Source: Bacteroidales bacterium (lineage in GTDB: Bacteria; Bacteroidota; Bacteroidia; Bacteroidales; JAFGXI01). Taken from it: 5,903 nucleotides of DNA. The notes beneath the pieces were generated by a model that saw nothing but the letters and a program-made list of their open reading frames with translations, was not told where the DNA came from and searched no databases. The stretch is from assembly GCA_026985625.1 (NCBI GenBank), contig JALSQC010000003.1, positions 1 to 5,903 on the forward strand, given 5' to 3'. Shown here one piece after another: positions 1 through 5,903 of the stretch (position 1 is its first letter; each line of letters opens with the position of its first letter). A program made the translations under genes and the position numbers.

Positions 1-2521
1 CGATTCGGCAATTAAACCTATAAATAATAACGATAAAGAAACATTAATAAAATCAAATATTTTTGGAGGAATAAAACTATCCGATGGAAATATTGCCTTA
101 AATACCAACCAAAACGGAATTATTATAATTAACGAAAAAGCCGAAATAAAATACATAATAAATAAAAATACAGGTATAAAAGATAACGATATTAAACAAG
201 TTTTTCAGGACTCTAACAACGACCTATGGCTTGCTATGAATACAGGAATTTGTCGCATAAACTACTCGTCGCAAGTATCTAATTTTAACACAAACACCGC
301 TCTAAACGGTAGCGTTAACACAATATGTATTTTTAACAATAACCTAATTAGCGGAACAAGCGAAGGTCTTTTCGAATACAATAAAAAATTACAAAAATTT
401 ATTAAAAATCCTTATTTTAACAAACAAATATTACAAGTACAAAATATAAACAACAATCTAATAATTAGTTCCGAAAACGGATTATACAAAAAAACAAATA
501 ACACAATTATTAAAATATCAGATATTACAAACTCAAAATTTTATTACGAAAAAAATAATAAAATCTTGTTTGTTGCAGGAAAAAACAAAATAGAAATTTA
601 TAAACATAAAAATAAATTATTTATATTAAAAAAATCTATTAATAACATTTTTATAAACAACATTACAAATATAGCTTTCGAAAAATCAAAAAACGATAGT
701 TTAATATTCTGGATTGGTAGTCTAAACAATGGATTAATACAAATAAAAACCGATAATAAATTAAACTATTCTATACAAAGTTTTACAACCGACGATGGCT
801 TATCACCCGGTTGGATAAATCCGCTAAACACCGATAAATCGGTTGTTTTTGGGACAGTTACAGGACTACTTAAATATACCGAGATAGACTCTGTAAACAA
901 AAATAACGATACAACAAACATAAAATACAAAGGTTTCTTTGTCCCGTCAGATTATTTAAACTTAGAAAACGATGCAATAAATATTTTAAAAGATACCGAT
1001 ACAAAAATATGGCTCTACAAAAATGGAAAAATATTTTATTACAATAAACAAACAAAACAATTTATAAATAAAAACTTTAAAAGCATTAACATAGGAAAAA
1101 TTAATACATTATACATTTACAACAACAATATATTTATAGGAGGTAACGAAGGAATTTCTTATGTAAACATAAATAAAAACAAAAATTTAAACAAAAAAAT
1201 AAACATAAACATTCGCAAAGTATCAACTAATAATAAAAACATTATTTATTACGGCAACGATAGTCTTAAAAACTATACAAGCATAAATTACTCCAACAAC
1301 ACAATAACCTTTTATTTTTCGTCGCTATACATCGAAAACGGATACACTCCAAAATATTCTTATATAATATTCGGTTACGACAAAAATTGGTCGGAATGGA
1401 CACATAACAGCCAAGTAAAATACAAACAACTTCCGCCGGGCGATTATATTTTTAAAGTAAAAGCAAAAAATATTTTCGGAACCGAAAGTAATATTAAAGA
1501 ATTTAAATTTACCATTCTCCCGCCATTTTACCGAACATTTTGGGCATACATAATATACTTTATTTTATTTATAATACTTATCTGGATAATAATAAAAATT
1601 TATACCCGCAAGTTAGAAAAAGACAAACAACGATTAGAACAAATAATTCAAGAACGAACCGTTGAAATTCGTAAACAAAAAGACGAAATAGAATCGCAAC
1701 GCGACAAAATTATAGAAATACACAGCGAACTTAAAGATAGTATAAATTATGCACAACGAATACAACAAGCCGTTCTACCATCGCACAACTATTTAAATAA
1801 AATTTTAAATGATTATTTTATATTATTTAAACCAAAAGATATTGTAAGTGGCGATTTTTACTGGGCTACAAAAATAAACGAGTATGTTATAATTACCGCT
1901 GCCGATTGCACGGGACACGGAGTTCCCGGAGCATTTATGAGTATGCTTGGCACATCGTTCCTTAACGAGATTGTAAAAAACAGCAAAATAATAACAGCAA
2001 ATAAAATTTTATACCAATTACGCGAATCAATAATATCGGCATTACAACAAAAAGGCGAAGAAGGCGAACAAAAAGACGGTATGGACATATCGCTTTGTTG
2101 CATAAATACAAAAACATACGAAATACAATGGGCAGGAGCAAATAACCCCATTTATGTAATCACAAAAAACAGCCAAATAACCTCGCTACAACCTATAATG
2201 ATAAATAATAATTATAAACTTTACGAAATTAAACCCGACAAAATGCCAATATCAATTTATAGCCGTATGGATAATTTTACCATTCATAAAATACAATTAG
2301 AAAAAAACGACCAACTTTATATGTTTTCAGACGGCTTTGCCGACCAGTTTGGCGGACCAAAAGGCAAAAAATTTAAATACAAACCTTTTAAACGTCTACT
2401 TTTAGAAAATGCACATAAACCAATGAACGAACAAAAAGAAATATTAAATACAGCTTTTAACAATTGGAAAACAAATTTCGAACAAATCGACGATGTTATT
2501 GTTATAGGAATAAAACTTTAA
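1..2521 (+). CDS. Beta-propeller/Y_Y_Y sensor with SpoIIE-type (PP2C) serine phosphatase output, 5'-truncated
   Basis: The frame is open from the left edge (first full codon at base 2), giving 839 residues before TAA. The ATG at 236 is internal, because residues upstream of it continue the propeller. Residues 1 to about 400 carry degenerate Reg_prop-like blades (e.g. QVFQDSNNDLWLAMNTGI at about 65-82, and 'TTDDGLSPGWIN'). A Y_Y_Y domain follows at about 452-510 (FGYDKNWSEW, LPPGDYIFKVKA). One membrane helix lies at about 513-533, and a charged coiled coil at about 534-590 ends in INYAQRIQQAVLP. The SpoIIE/PP2C phosphatase spans about 605-839 with its acidic metal ligands intact: VSGDFYW (D618), AADCTGHGVPGAF (D635), GMD (D695), FSDGFADQFGG (D777) and IDDV (D830, D831). 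By family knowledge, periplasmic ligand sensing would control cytoplasmic dephosphorylation of a phosphoserine/threonine partner, often an anti-sigma-factor antagonist; no partner is encoded here. The N-terminal signal and first blades lie outside the window. The domain call is confident; the ligand and target are unknown. Confidence 0.93.
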   Translation, partial: DSAIKPINNNDKETLIKSNIFGGIKLSDGNIALNTNQNGIIIINEKAEIKYIINKNTGIKDNDIKQVFQDSNNDLWLAMNTGICRINYSSQVSNFNTNTALNGSVNTICIFNNNLISGTSEGLFEYNKKLQKFIKNPYFNKQILQVQNINNNLIISSENGLYKKTNNTIIKISDITNSKFYYEKNNKILFVAGKNKIEIYKHKNKLFILKKSINNIFINNITNIAFEKSKNDSLIFWIGSLNNGLIQIKTDNKLNYSIQSFTTDDGLSPGWINPLNTDKSVVFGTVTGLLKYTEIDSVNKNNDTTNIKYKGFFVPSDYLNLENDAINILKDTDTKIWLYKNGKIFYYNKQTKQFINKNFKSINIGKINTLYIYNNNIFIGGNEGISYVNINKNKNLNKKININIRKVSTNNKNIIYYGNDSLKNYTSINYSNNTITFYFSSLYIENGYTPKYSYIIFGYDKNWSEWTHNSQVKYKQLPPGDYIFKVKAKNIFGTESNIKEFKFTILPPFYRTFWAYIIYFILFIILIWIIIKIYTRKLEKDKQRLEQIIQERTVEIRKQKDEIESQRDKIIEIHSELKDSINYAQRIQQAVLPSHNYLNKILNDYFILFKPKDIVSGDFYWATKINEYVIITAADCTGHGVPGAFMSMLGTSFLNEIVKNSKIITANKILYQLRESIISALQQKGEEGEQKDGMDISLCCINTKTYEIQWAGANNPIYVITKNSQITSLQPIMINNNYKLYEIKPDKMPISIYSRMDNFTIHKIQLEKNDQLYMFSDGFADQFGGPKGKKFKYKPFKRLLLENAHKPMNEQKEILNTAFNNWKTNFEQIDDVIVIGIKL

Positions 2522-2556
2522 AACCAAATTTGCTATTTTCTGCACTTTTTTTTAGT

Positions 2557-2575
2557 TAAAAAATTATATTTTTTA
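2557..2575. terminator. Possible bidirectional A/T-only hairpin between convergent genes
   Basis: The 62-bp gap between the stops of the sensor gene and the small secreted protein gene holds an inverted repeat. An 8-bp stem (2557-2564 with 2568-2575) closes a 3-nt TAT loop. The right arm is T-rich on the plus strand. On the minus strand the hairpin is followed shortly by an eight-A run (the plus-strand T run at 2546-2553), which is not the U tract expected for that direction. The stem has no G-C pair, so its stability is low and chance occurrence in such AT-rich DNA is plausible. Its position between convergent genes is the main argument for it. Confidence 0.25.
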
Positions 2576-2583
2576 GACTTAAA

Positions 2584-3129
2584 TTATGGAGGTGGAGGTC
2601 CAATAAATTTTAAGCACGGATTTTTTCCTGTAAAGCAACTTTCGGATATTGTTACTTCTAATTTTAATAAACGGGTATCTCTTGTTATCTCAAATTTTGT
2701 AAGATTGCTTTGCCACCATTTTTTATAACATTGTATGCCTTGACTTTCGGCAAAATTATCTGATTTTACAAAATATTTTTTATAAAAATCTTTAAATGGT
2801 ATAATTTTATACTTTTCTTTAATTATGTATTGTCCCGGATATAAGTTGAACGTAGCTATTCCTCTGTTATTTGTGCTAAAATATATAGTGTCATTAGTAT
2901 TGGTATTTATTAAAACAAAATCGTTTATTTCGGGCGAATATCTATTTTTTAGTTGTTCAGGAGTTGGAGCAGCTCCACCACAATACGGATGATAGTGTAT
3001 TATTTTTATTTCAAAATTTTTATTTAATGTGTCTTGTTTCGATACATTAATTATTGGCAGATAATTATATTGGATATTGTTAAAATGTAAGGTTGTAATA
3101 AGTATTGTTATAATTAAATTTAAATACAT
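2584..3129 (-). CDS. Small secreted protein with CGGA-P motif, four cysteines and Pro-rich C-terminus
   Basis: This 181-residue protein starts at the only supported ATG: an in-frame TAA lies 9 bases upstream and no Shine-Dalgarno is visible. Residues 1-17 are hydrophobic and look like an export signal, though without N-terminal lysines and without a lipobox cysteine. The mature part has PYCGGAAPTPEQL (Cys50), then a beta-rich stretch NNRGIATFNLYPGQYIIKEKY (about 87-107, 'turn-G-x-a-x-F-x-L-x-P-G-x-Y') that resembles carboxypeptidase-regulatory or prealbumin-like sandwich domains. Further cysteines are at 134, 165 and 172, and the protein ends in GPPPP. Four cysteines could form two disulfides in the periplasm or outside the cell. 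I recall similar small Bacteroidota proteins pairing a CGGA-P motif with a C-terminal PC...GP-P tail, but no function is known to me. It lies 55 bp downstream of the glycosyltransferase gene on the same strand, so it may be the last operon gene or have its own promoter. The ORF is convincing; the function is unassigned. Confidence 0.8.
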   Translation of the reverse strand: MYLNLIITILITTLHFNNIQYNYLPIINVSKQDTLNKNFEIKIIHYHPYCGGAAPTPEQLKNRYSPEINDFVLINTNTNDTIYFSTNNRGIATFNLYPGQYIIKEKYKIIPFKDFYKKYFVKSDNFAESQGIQCYKKWWQSNLTKFEITRDTRLLKLEVTISESCFTGKNPCLKFIGPPPP

Positions 3130-3184
3130 AATATTTTAGCTTTTATTTATCATATTAATTTTAATAAATTACAATGTTTTGTAT

Positions 3185-4213
3185 TTATAAATAATCGGTA
3201 TAATTGTTAAACTTTTTTTTGCCTTTTATATAATACTGCCATATTATATTTTTTTGCAGTATTGTTTTATGATTATTAATAACCGTTATTTCTTTATTTA
3301 GTTTACGTTTATTTTTAAAATATTTTTTTGTCTTGTAAAAGTTTATATGTGCTTTAAAAACTGCCAAGGCATCTTTAAATTTAAAACTAAACAAGAATTT
3401 AATTGCAGCTACAGCATCGAGTATTTTGCGAACAAAACAAATATTAAATAGTTTATTATCGGGTAAATTTTTATATAGTAAATATAAATTATTTCTAAAA
3501 TTAAGATATGTTTTTTTAGGATTAGTTTTTTGTAATGTTCCGCCTCCAACATGATATACAACCGATTGCGGATTAACAAAAATTTTATATCCTGCATTGT
3601 TTATACGCCAGCATAAGTCTATTTCCTCCATATGTGCAAAAAAATCGTTATCTAAACCTCCGAGTTTAAAATATTTTTCGGCATCGATAAATAGGCAAGC
3701 TCCCGTAGCCCAAAAAACTTGTTTTATATCGTCGTATTGATGGTTGTCTTTTTCTATTGTATCAAAAATTCGTCCTCTGCAAAAAGGATATCCGTATTTA
3801 TCGATATAGCCTCCCGATGCTCCTGCATACTCGAAATATTCTTTGTTGTTATATGATAATATTTTGGGTTGACAAGCAAGTATTTTTTTATTGTTTTCCA
3901 TTAAATTTATAATTGGATTTATCCAATTTTCGGTTACTTCGATATCGGAATTTAACAATACGTAATATTTTGCTTTTATTTGTTTTAAACCTTTGTTATA
4001 GCCTCCTGCATAACCGTAATTTTTATCTAATATTACTAATTTAATTTGCGGATAATTTTGTTTTAAAAATTCTATTGACTTATCAGACGAAGCATTATCT
4101 ATAACAAATATATTAACATCGGGTTGATTTGAGTATTTAACTACCGATGGTAAAAATTTTTTTAAAAAATCGAGTCCGTTCCAGTTTAATATTGCTACTG
4201 CGGTTTTAATCAT
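3185..4213 (-). CDS. Glycosyltransferase family 2 (rhamnosyltransferase-like, GT-A fold)
   Basis: This 342-residue protein is full length for the single-domain GT2 family. It would transfer a sugar from a nucleotide-sugar donor to an envelope acceptor at the cytoplasmic face of the inner membrane. The GT-A motifs appear in order: the N-terminal strand AVAILNWNG (5-13), the nucleotide-binding VIDNASSD (37-44), GYAGGYNKGL (67-76), the DXD-equivalent LLNSDIEV (86-93), the acceptor-side WATGACLFI (168-176), and the catalytic-base region HMEEIDLCWR (194-203). The C-terminal 80 or so residues are basic and partly hydrophobic, which fits peripheral membrane association. The arrangement matches the GT2 subgroup often annotated as dTDP-rhamnosyltransferases, but sugar and acceptor cannot be read from sequence. 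The start ATG lies one base after the TAA of the upstream acyltransferase gene, so the two are almost certainly cotranscribed. The pairing suggests assembly of a lipid-linked glycan or glycolipid, which is inference. Confidence 0.93.
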   Translation of the reverse strand: MIKTAVAILNWNGLDFLKKFLPSVVKYSNQPDVNIFVIDNASSDKSIEFLKQNYPQIKLVILDKNYGYAGGYNKGLKQIKAKYYVLLNSDIEVTENWINPIINLMENNKKILACQPKILSYNNKEYFEYAGASGGYIDKYGYPFCRGRIFDTIEKDNHQYDDIKQVFWATGACLFIDAEKYFKLGGLDNDFFAHMEEIDLCWRINNAGYKIFVNPQSVVYHVGGGTLQKTNPKKTYLNFRNNLYLLYKNLPDNKLFNICFVRKILDAVAAIKFLFSFKFKDALAVFKAHINFYKTKKYFKNKRKLNKEITVINNHKTILQKNIIWQYYIKGKKKFNNYTDYL

Positions 4214-4214
4214 T

Positions 4215-5090
4215 TTAATTTGTTTTTTTATGTTTCCATCTGCGGTGCGACCATATCCAATATTCGGGTTGTTCTTTTATTAGTTCTTCGAGTAAAGATA
4301 CGTGTTTTTCGGTAATCTCAAAGTTTTTTGTTTCTTTTGGTTTGTCGGTTATTAAAATTATTTCGGTTTCGTAATATCCTCGTTTTATTTTTCGCATTTT
4401 CATAAATACAACGGCATGGTCGAATTTTTTAGCAATTTTTTCGACCCCTAAATAAACAGGTGTATCTTGGTTTAAAAATTTTGTCCAATAATTAATTTCT
4501 TCTTTAACCGGCGACTGGTCGGCAACCATAAGTGTAAAGGGCAAAATACCTTGTTTTTTTAGTTGTATTAATTTTCGTAAAGTTTCGTGCATAGGAACGG
4601 GTATTGCTCCATATTTTTTACGAATATTATTCATAAATTTCTCGAAACGTTTATTGTTTATTGGTTTAAAAATTGCTAAACCTTGATGTTTCGAATACAT
4701 TTGCATGTTATTAAACCATTCCCAATTGTTGTAATGTCCTACAACTCCAATAACGGGTTTTCCGCTTTTAAATAAATCTTTTGCAAGGTTTATGTTAATA
4801 AATTTATTACGGCGTTTTATCTCTTTGTCGCTAATGTGTAGCATTTTTATAGTTTCTATAAAAATATCTATTAAATGGTGATAAAATTTTTTTTCGATTT
4901 TTAAGAGTTCTTTATCGGTTTTCTCAGGGAATGAGTTTTTAAGATTTGTGCGAACTATTTTTTTCCGGTATCCAAATATCTTGTAAATTATAAAATAAAA
5001 AATATCGGATATTACATATAATATTTTTAGTGGTAATAACGATATAATCCAAGCAAACGCAAAAAATATATAATATCCTACTGTTTTCAT
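4215..5090 (-). CDS. LpxL/HtrB-family lipid A acyltransferase (lauroyl/myristoyl type)
   Basis: This 291-residue protein is slightly shorter than the roughly 300-residue enterobacterial LpxL/LpxM enzymes and covers the family from end to end. It has an N-terminal membrane-anchoring hydrophobic stretch (about 5-37) and the conserved RTNLKNSFPEKT segment (47-58; compare the family 'N...aFPe'). The HX4E/D catalytic motif is present as GHYNNWEW (His119, Glu124). The substrate-pocket motif FKPINNKRFE (141-150), VADQSP (189-194), the block around residues 202-222 (W, F, P, G spacing) and the closing QPEYWIWSHRRWK (274-286) follow. Members transfer an acyl chain to a lipid A precursor at the inner membrane; some Bacteroidota homologues act on other lipids, so the exact acceptor is open. 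The start ATG overlaps the upstream GWxTD gene's TAA by one base (TAATG), and the glycosyltransferase follows after one base. All recognised active-site residues are intact. Confidence 0.92.
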   Translation of the reverse strand: MKTVGYYIFFAFAWIISLLPLKILYVISDIFYFIIYKIFGYRKKIVRTNLKNSFPEKTDKELLKIEKKFYHHLIDIFIETIKMLHISDKEIKRRNKFININLAKDLFKSGKPVIGVVGHYNNWEWFNNMQMYSKHQGLAIFKPINNKRFEKFMNNIRKKYGAIPVPMHETLRKLIQLKKQGILPFTLMVADQSPVKEEINYWTKFLNQDTPVYLGVEKIAKKFDHAVVFMKMRKIKRGYYETEIILITDKPKETKNFEITEKHVSLLEELIKEQPEYWIWSHRRWKHKKTN

Positions 5091-5092
5091 TA
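5088..5092 (-). promoter_or_regulatory. TAATG stop-start overlap (translational coupling site)
   Basis: The TAA ending the GWxTD protein (5092-5090) shares its last A with the ATG of the acyltransferase (5090-5088). Such an overlap usually means that a terminating ribosome re-initiates on the next gene. No purine-rich Shine-Dalgarno precedes the ATG, which is consistent with coupling and with the leader habits of Bacteroidota. Confidence 0.55.
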
Positions 5093-5903
5093 TTTTTTAA
5101 AATTTTCGTCTATTTCTTCGCCCCAATATTTGTTTTTTTCCTCGGTTTGCGAATGATTATAAATAGGTGTATTACGTTTATCGAGATATAGTTTCCAGTT
5201 TTTAAGATAAATTTCGCCTTGAGCATCGGAGTGTAATAGTTCGTAATCGTTTCCTACTATATTAGGGTTATAAAAAACAAATCGACGGTTTGTTTGGTTG
5301 TTTATTTTATAATAGTGCCAAATCTCGTATGGATATGTAGAGGGCGAAAATTTGCTATAGTTAATATCGTTTGGTGCTCCGTATTGTAAAAACACTCGTC
5401 CTCTATCGGTTAAATATCCTTTTTTAACTTGGGTGCTGTAGTTTGAATTTACTCTGTAAATTTGTTTTAAATATATTCCCCAGTCGTTATCGGGAGAAAC
5501 AGGATTTCGTTTTTTCCAAAAACTATAAAAAAACTTTTTCATTAATATGGTATCGCCGTTATTTAATTGGTTTTTAATAAATTGACGTTCGTTTATGTTT
5601 GCTATTGGATATAAATAATCTAAATACATTTTTAACGAGTCGGCTTTTATATCGTCAACAAAAGTTTTTGATATATCGAGTTTTTGCAAATTATTAATAT
5701 TATAGTTTATTGGGTTGCTACGTTGAAAAAATGCTTTTTTTGTTGCTAATATTTTATTTTTTTTATCTATAATCTCAATTACAAGGTTGTAGTTTCCCGA
5801 GTATAGTTTTTTTATGTTTAAACTTGCAAATAAAACGTTTATGCTTTTTGCTTTTTGCCGTTTAAAGCCTAAAATATTATTTTCGTTTTTTGATGTTGAC
5901 TCT
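5090..5903 (-). CDS. GWxTD-domain protein, 5'-truncated by the window edge
   Basis: The reading frame is open to the right edge (first full codon at 5902), leaving 270 residues of the C-terminal part. A TTG at 5689 is not a credible start, because the sequence before it continues a family-like beta domain (SLNIKKLYSGNYNLVIEI, about 31-48 counted from the edge). After a helical segment with FFYSFWKKRNP (about 124-134), the signature block reads GYLTDRGRVFLQYGAPNDI (162-180). This is the GWxTD motif with Tyr in place of Trp, followed by the usual TDRGR...YG.P.. run. Next come YPYEIWHYYK (about 190-199) and RRFVFYNP, then the typical ending KYWGEEIDENF. GWxTD domains are common in Bacteroidota; their biochemical role is not established, and many members are exported. 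The export signal, if any, is outside the window. It is the most upstream gene visible in an operon with an acyltransferase and a glycosyltransferase, which hints at an envelope role (inference). Confidence 0.88.
   Translation of the reverse strand, partial: ESTSKNENNILGFKRQKAKSINVLFASLNIKKLYSGNYNLVIEIIDKKNKILATKKAFFQRSNPINYNINNLQKLDISKTFVDDIKADSLKMYLDYLYPIANINERQFIKNQLNNGDTILMKKFFYSFWKKRNPVSPDNDWGIYLKQIYRVNSNYSTQVKKGYLTDRGRVFLQYGAPNDINYSKFSPSTYPYEIWHYYKINNQTNRRFVFYNPNIVGNDYELLHSDAQGEIYLKNWKLYLDKRNTPIYNHSQTEEKNKYWGEEIDENFKK

Noticed and set aside
236..238. ATG as the start of the sensor gene
   Set aside because: The same frame is open to base 2 and encodes recognisable propeller sequence upstream (e.g. 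QVFQDSNNDLWLA), so the gene simply enters from outside the window.
870..1055. Minus-strand open frame of 61 codons
   Set aside because: It is antisense to the propeller coding sequence, with composition explained by the complementary frame.
1858..2151. Minus-strand open frame of 97 codons
   Set aside because: It lies wholly inside the conserved SpoIIE phosphatase coding region, antisense to it, and its translation has no family-like features.
2585..2600. Purine-rich GGAGG-like sequence on the plus strand resembling a Shine-Dalgarno
   Set aside because: It is the complement of the proline codons encoding the GPPPP tail of the minus-strand gene, and no plus-strand gene follows.
3130..3184. 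Promoter of the Bacteroidota type (TAnnTTTG with upstream TTTG) before the small secreted protein gene
   Set aside because: The 55-bp gap has only poor partial matches such as TAATTTAT with no proper upstream element, so I cannot support one.
3409..3597. Minus-strand open frame of 62 codons inside the glycosyltransferase gene
   Set aside because: It is an alternative frame within a well-conserved GT2 gene, with no independent motif.
4151..4170. A-run/T-run tract as a phase-variation or hairpin element
   Set aside because: It codes for FLKKFL in the conserved N-terminal region of the glycosyltransferase, and its mixed A/T runs are expected at this base composition.
5687..5689. TTG as the start of the GWxTD protein
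   Set aside because: The frame continues without a stop to 5902, and the upstream residues (LYSGNYNLVIEI) fit the family's N-terminal beta domain, so the gene is truncated by the edge.

Overview
The window is very AT-rich. Its coding sequence is dominated by Asn, Lys and Ile codons, and recognisable Shine-Dalgarno sequences are absent before the starts that can be inspected. Together with the protein families present (a beta-propeller/Y_Y_Y sensor fused to a SpoIIE-type phosphatase, a GWxTD-domain protein, and a small secreted Cys protein), this points to a low-GC member of the Bacteroidota, probably Bacteroidales-like. That assignment is inferred from content, not from a marker gene.

Layout: one large gene runs rightward and enters from the left edge (about 1-2521). 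It is the C-terminal 839 residues of a membrane-anchored sensor: periplasmic propeller, Y_Y_Y domain, one membrane helix, coiled coil, and cytoplasmic PP2C/SpoIIE phosphatase. A 62-bp convergent gap follows (2522-2583) and contains an A/T-only hairpin. Everything to the right is on the minus strand. Read in transcription order from the right edge it is: a 5'-truncated GWxTD-domain protein (5903-5090), an LpxL/HtrB-type acyltransferase (5090-4215), a family 2 glycosyltransferase (4213-3185), and, after a 55-bp gap, a small exported cysteine-containing protein (3129-2584). The first three are packed as an operon: a 1-nt TAATG overlap, then a 1-nt gap.

The acyltransferase and glycosyltransferase suggest a cell-envelope role (lipid A or another glycolipid or surface glycan) for the minus-strand operon. 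The roles of the GWxTD protein and the small secreted protein are not known. The sensor is convergent with this operon, and nothing in the window ties it functionally to it. Both edge genes are truncated by the window and are not damaged.

I see no RNA genes, CRISPR array, insertion sequence, attachment site or other mobile signature. Nothing here convincingly amounts to a new system. The items most worth a second look are the small CGGA/PPPP secreted protein and the variant GWxTD motif (GYLTD).
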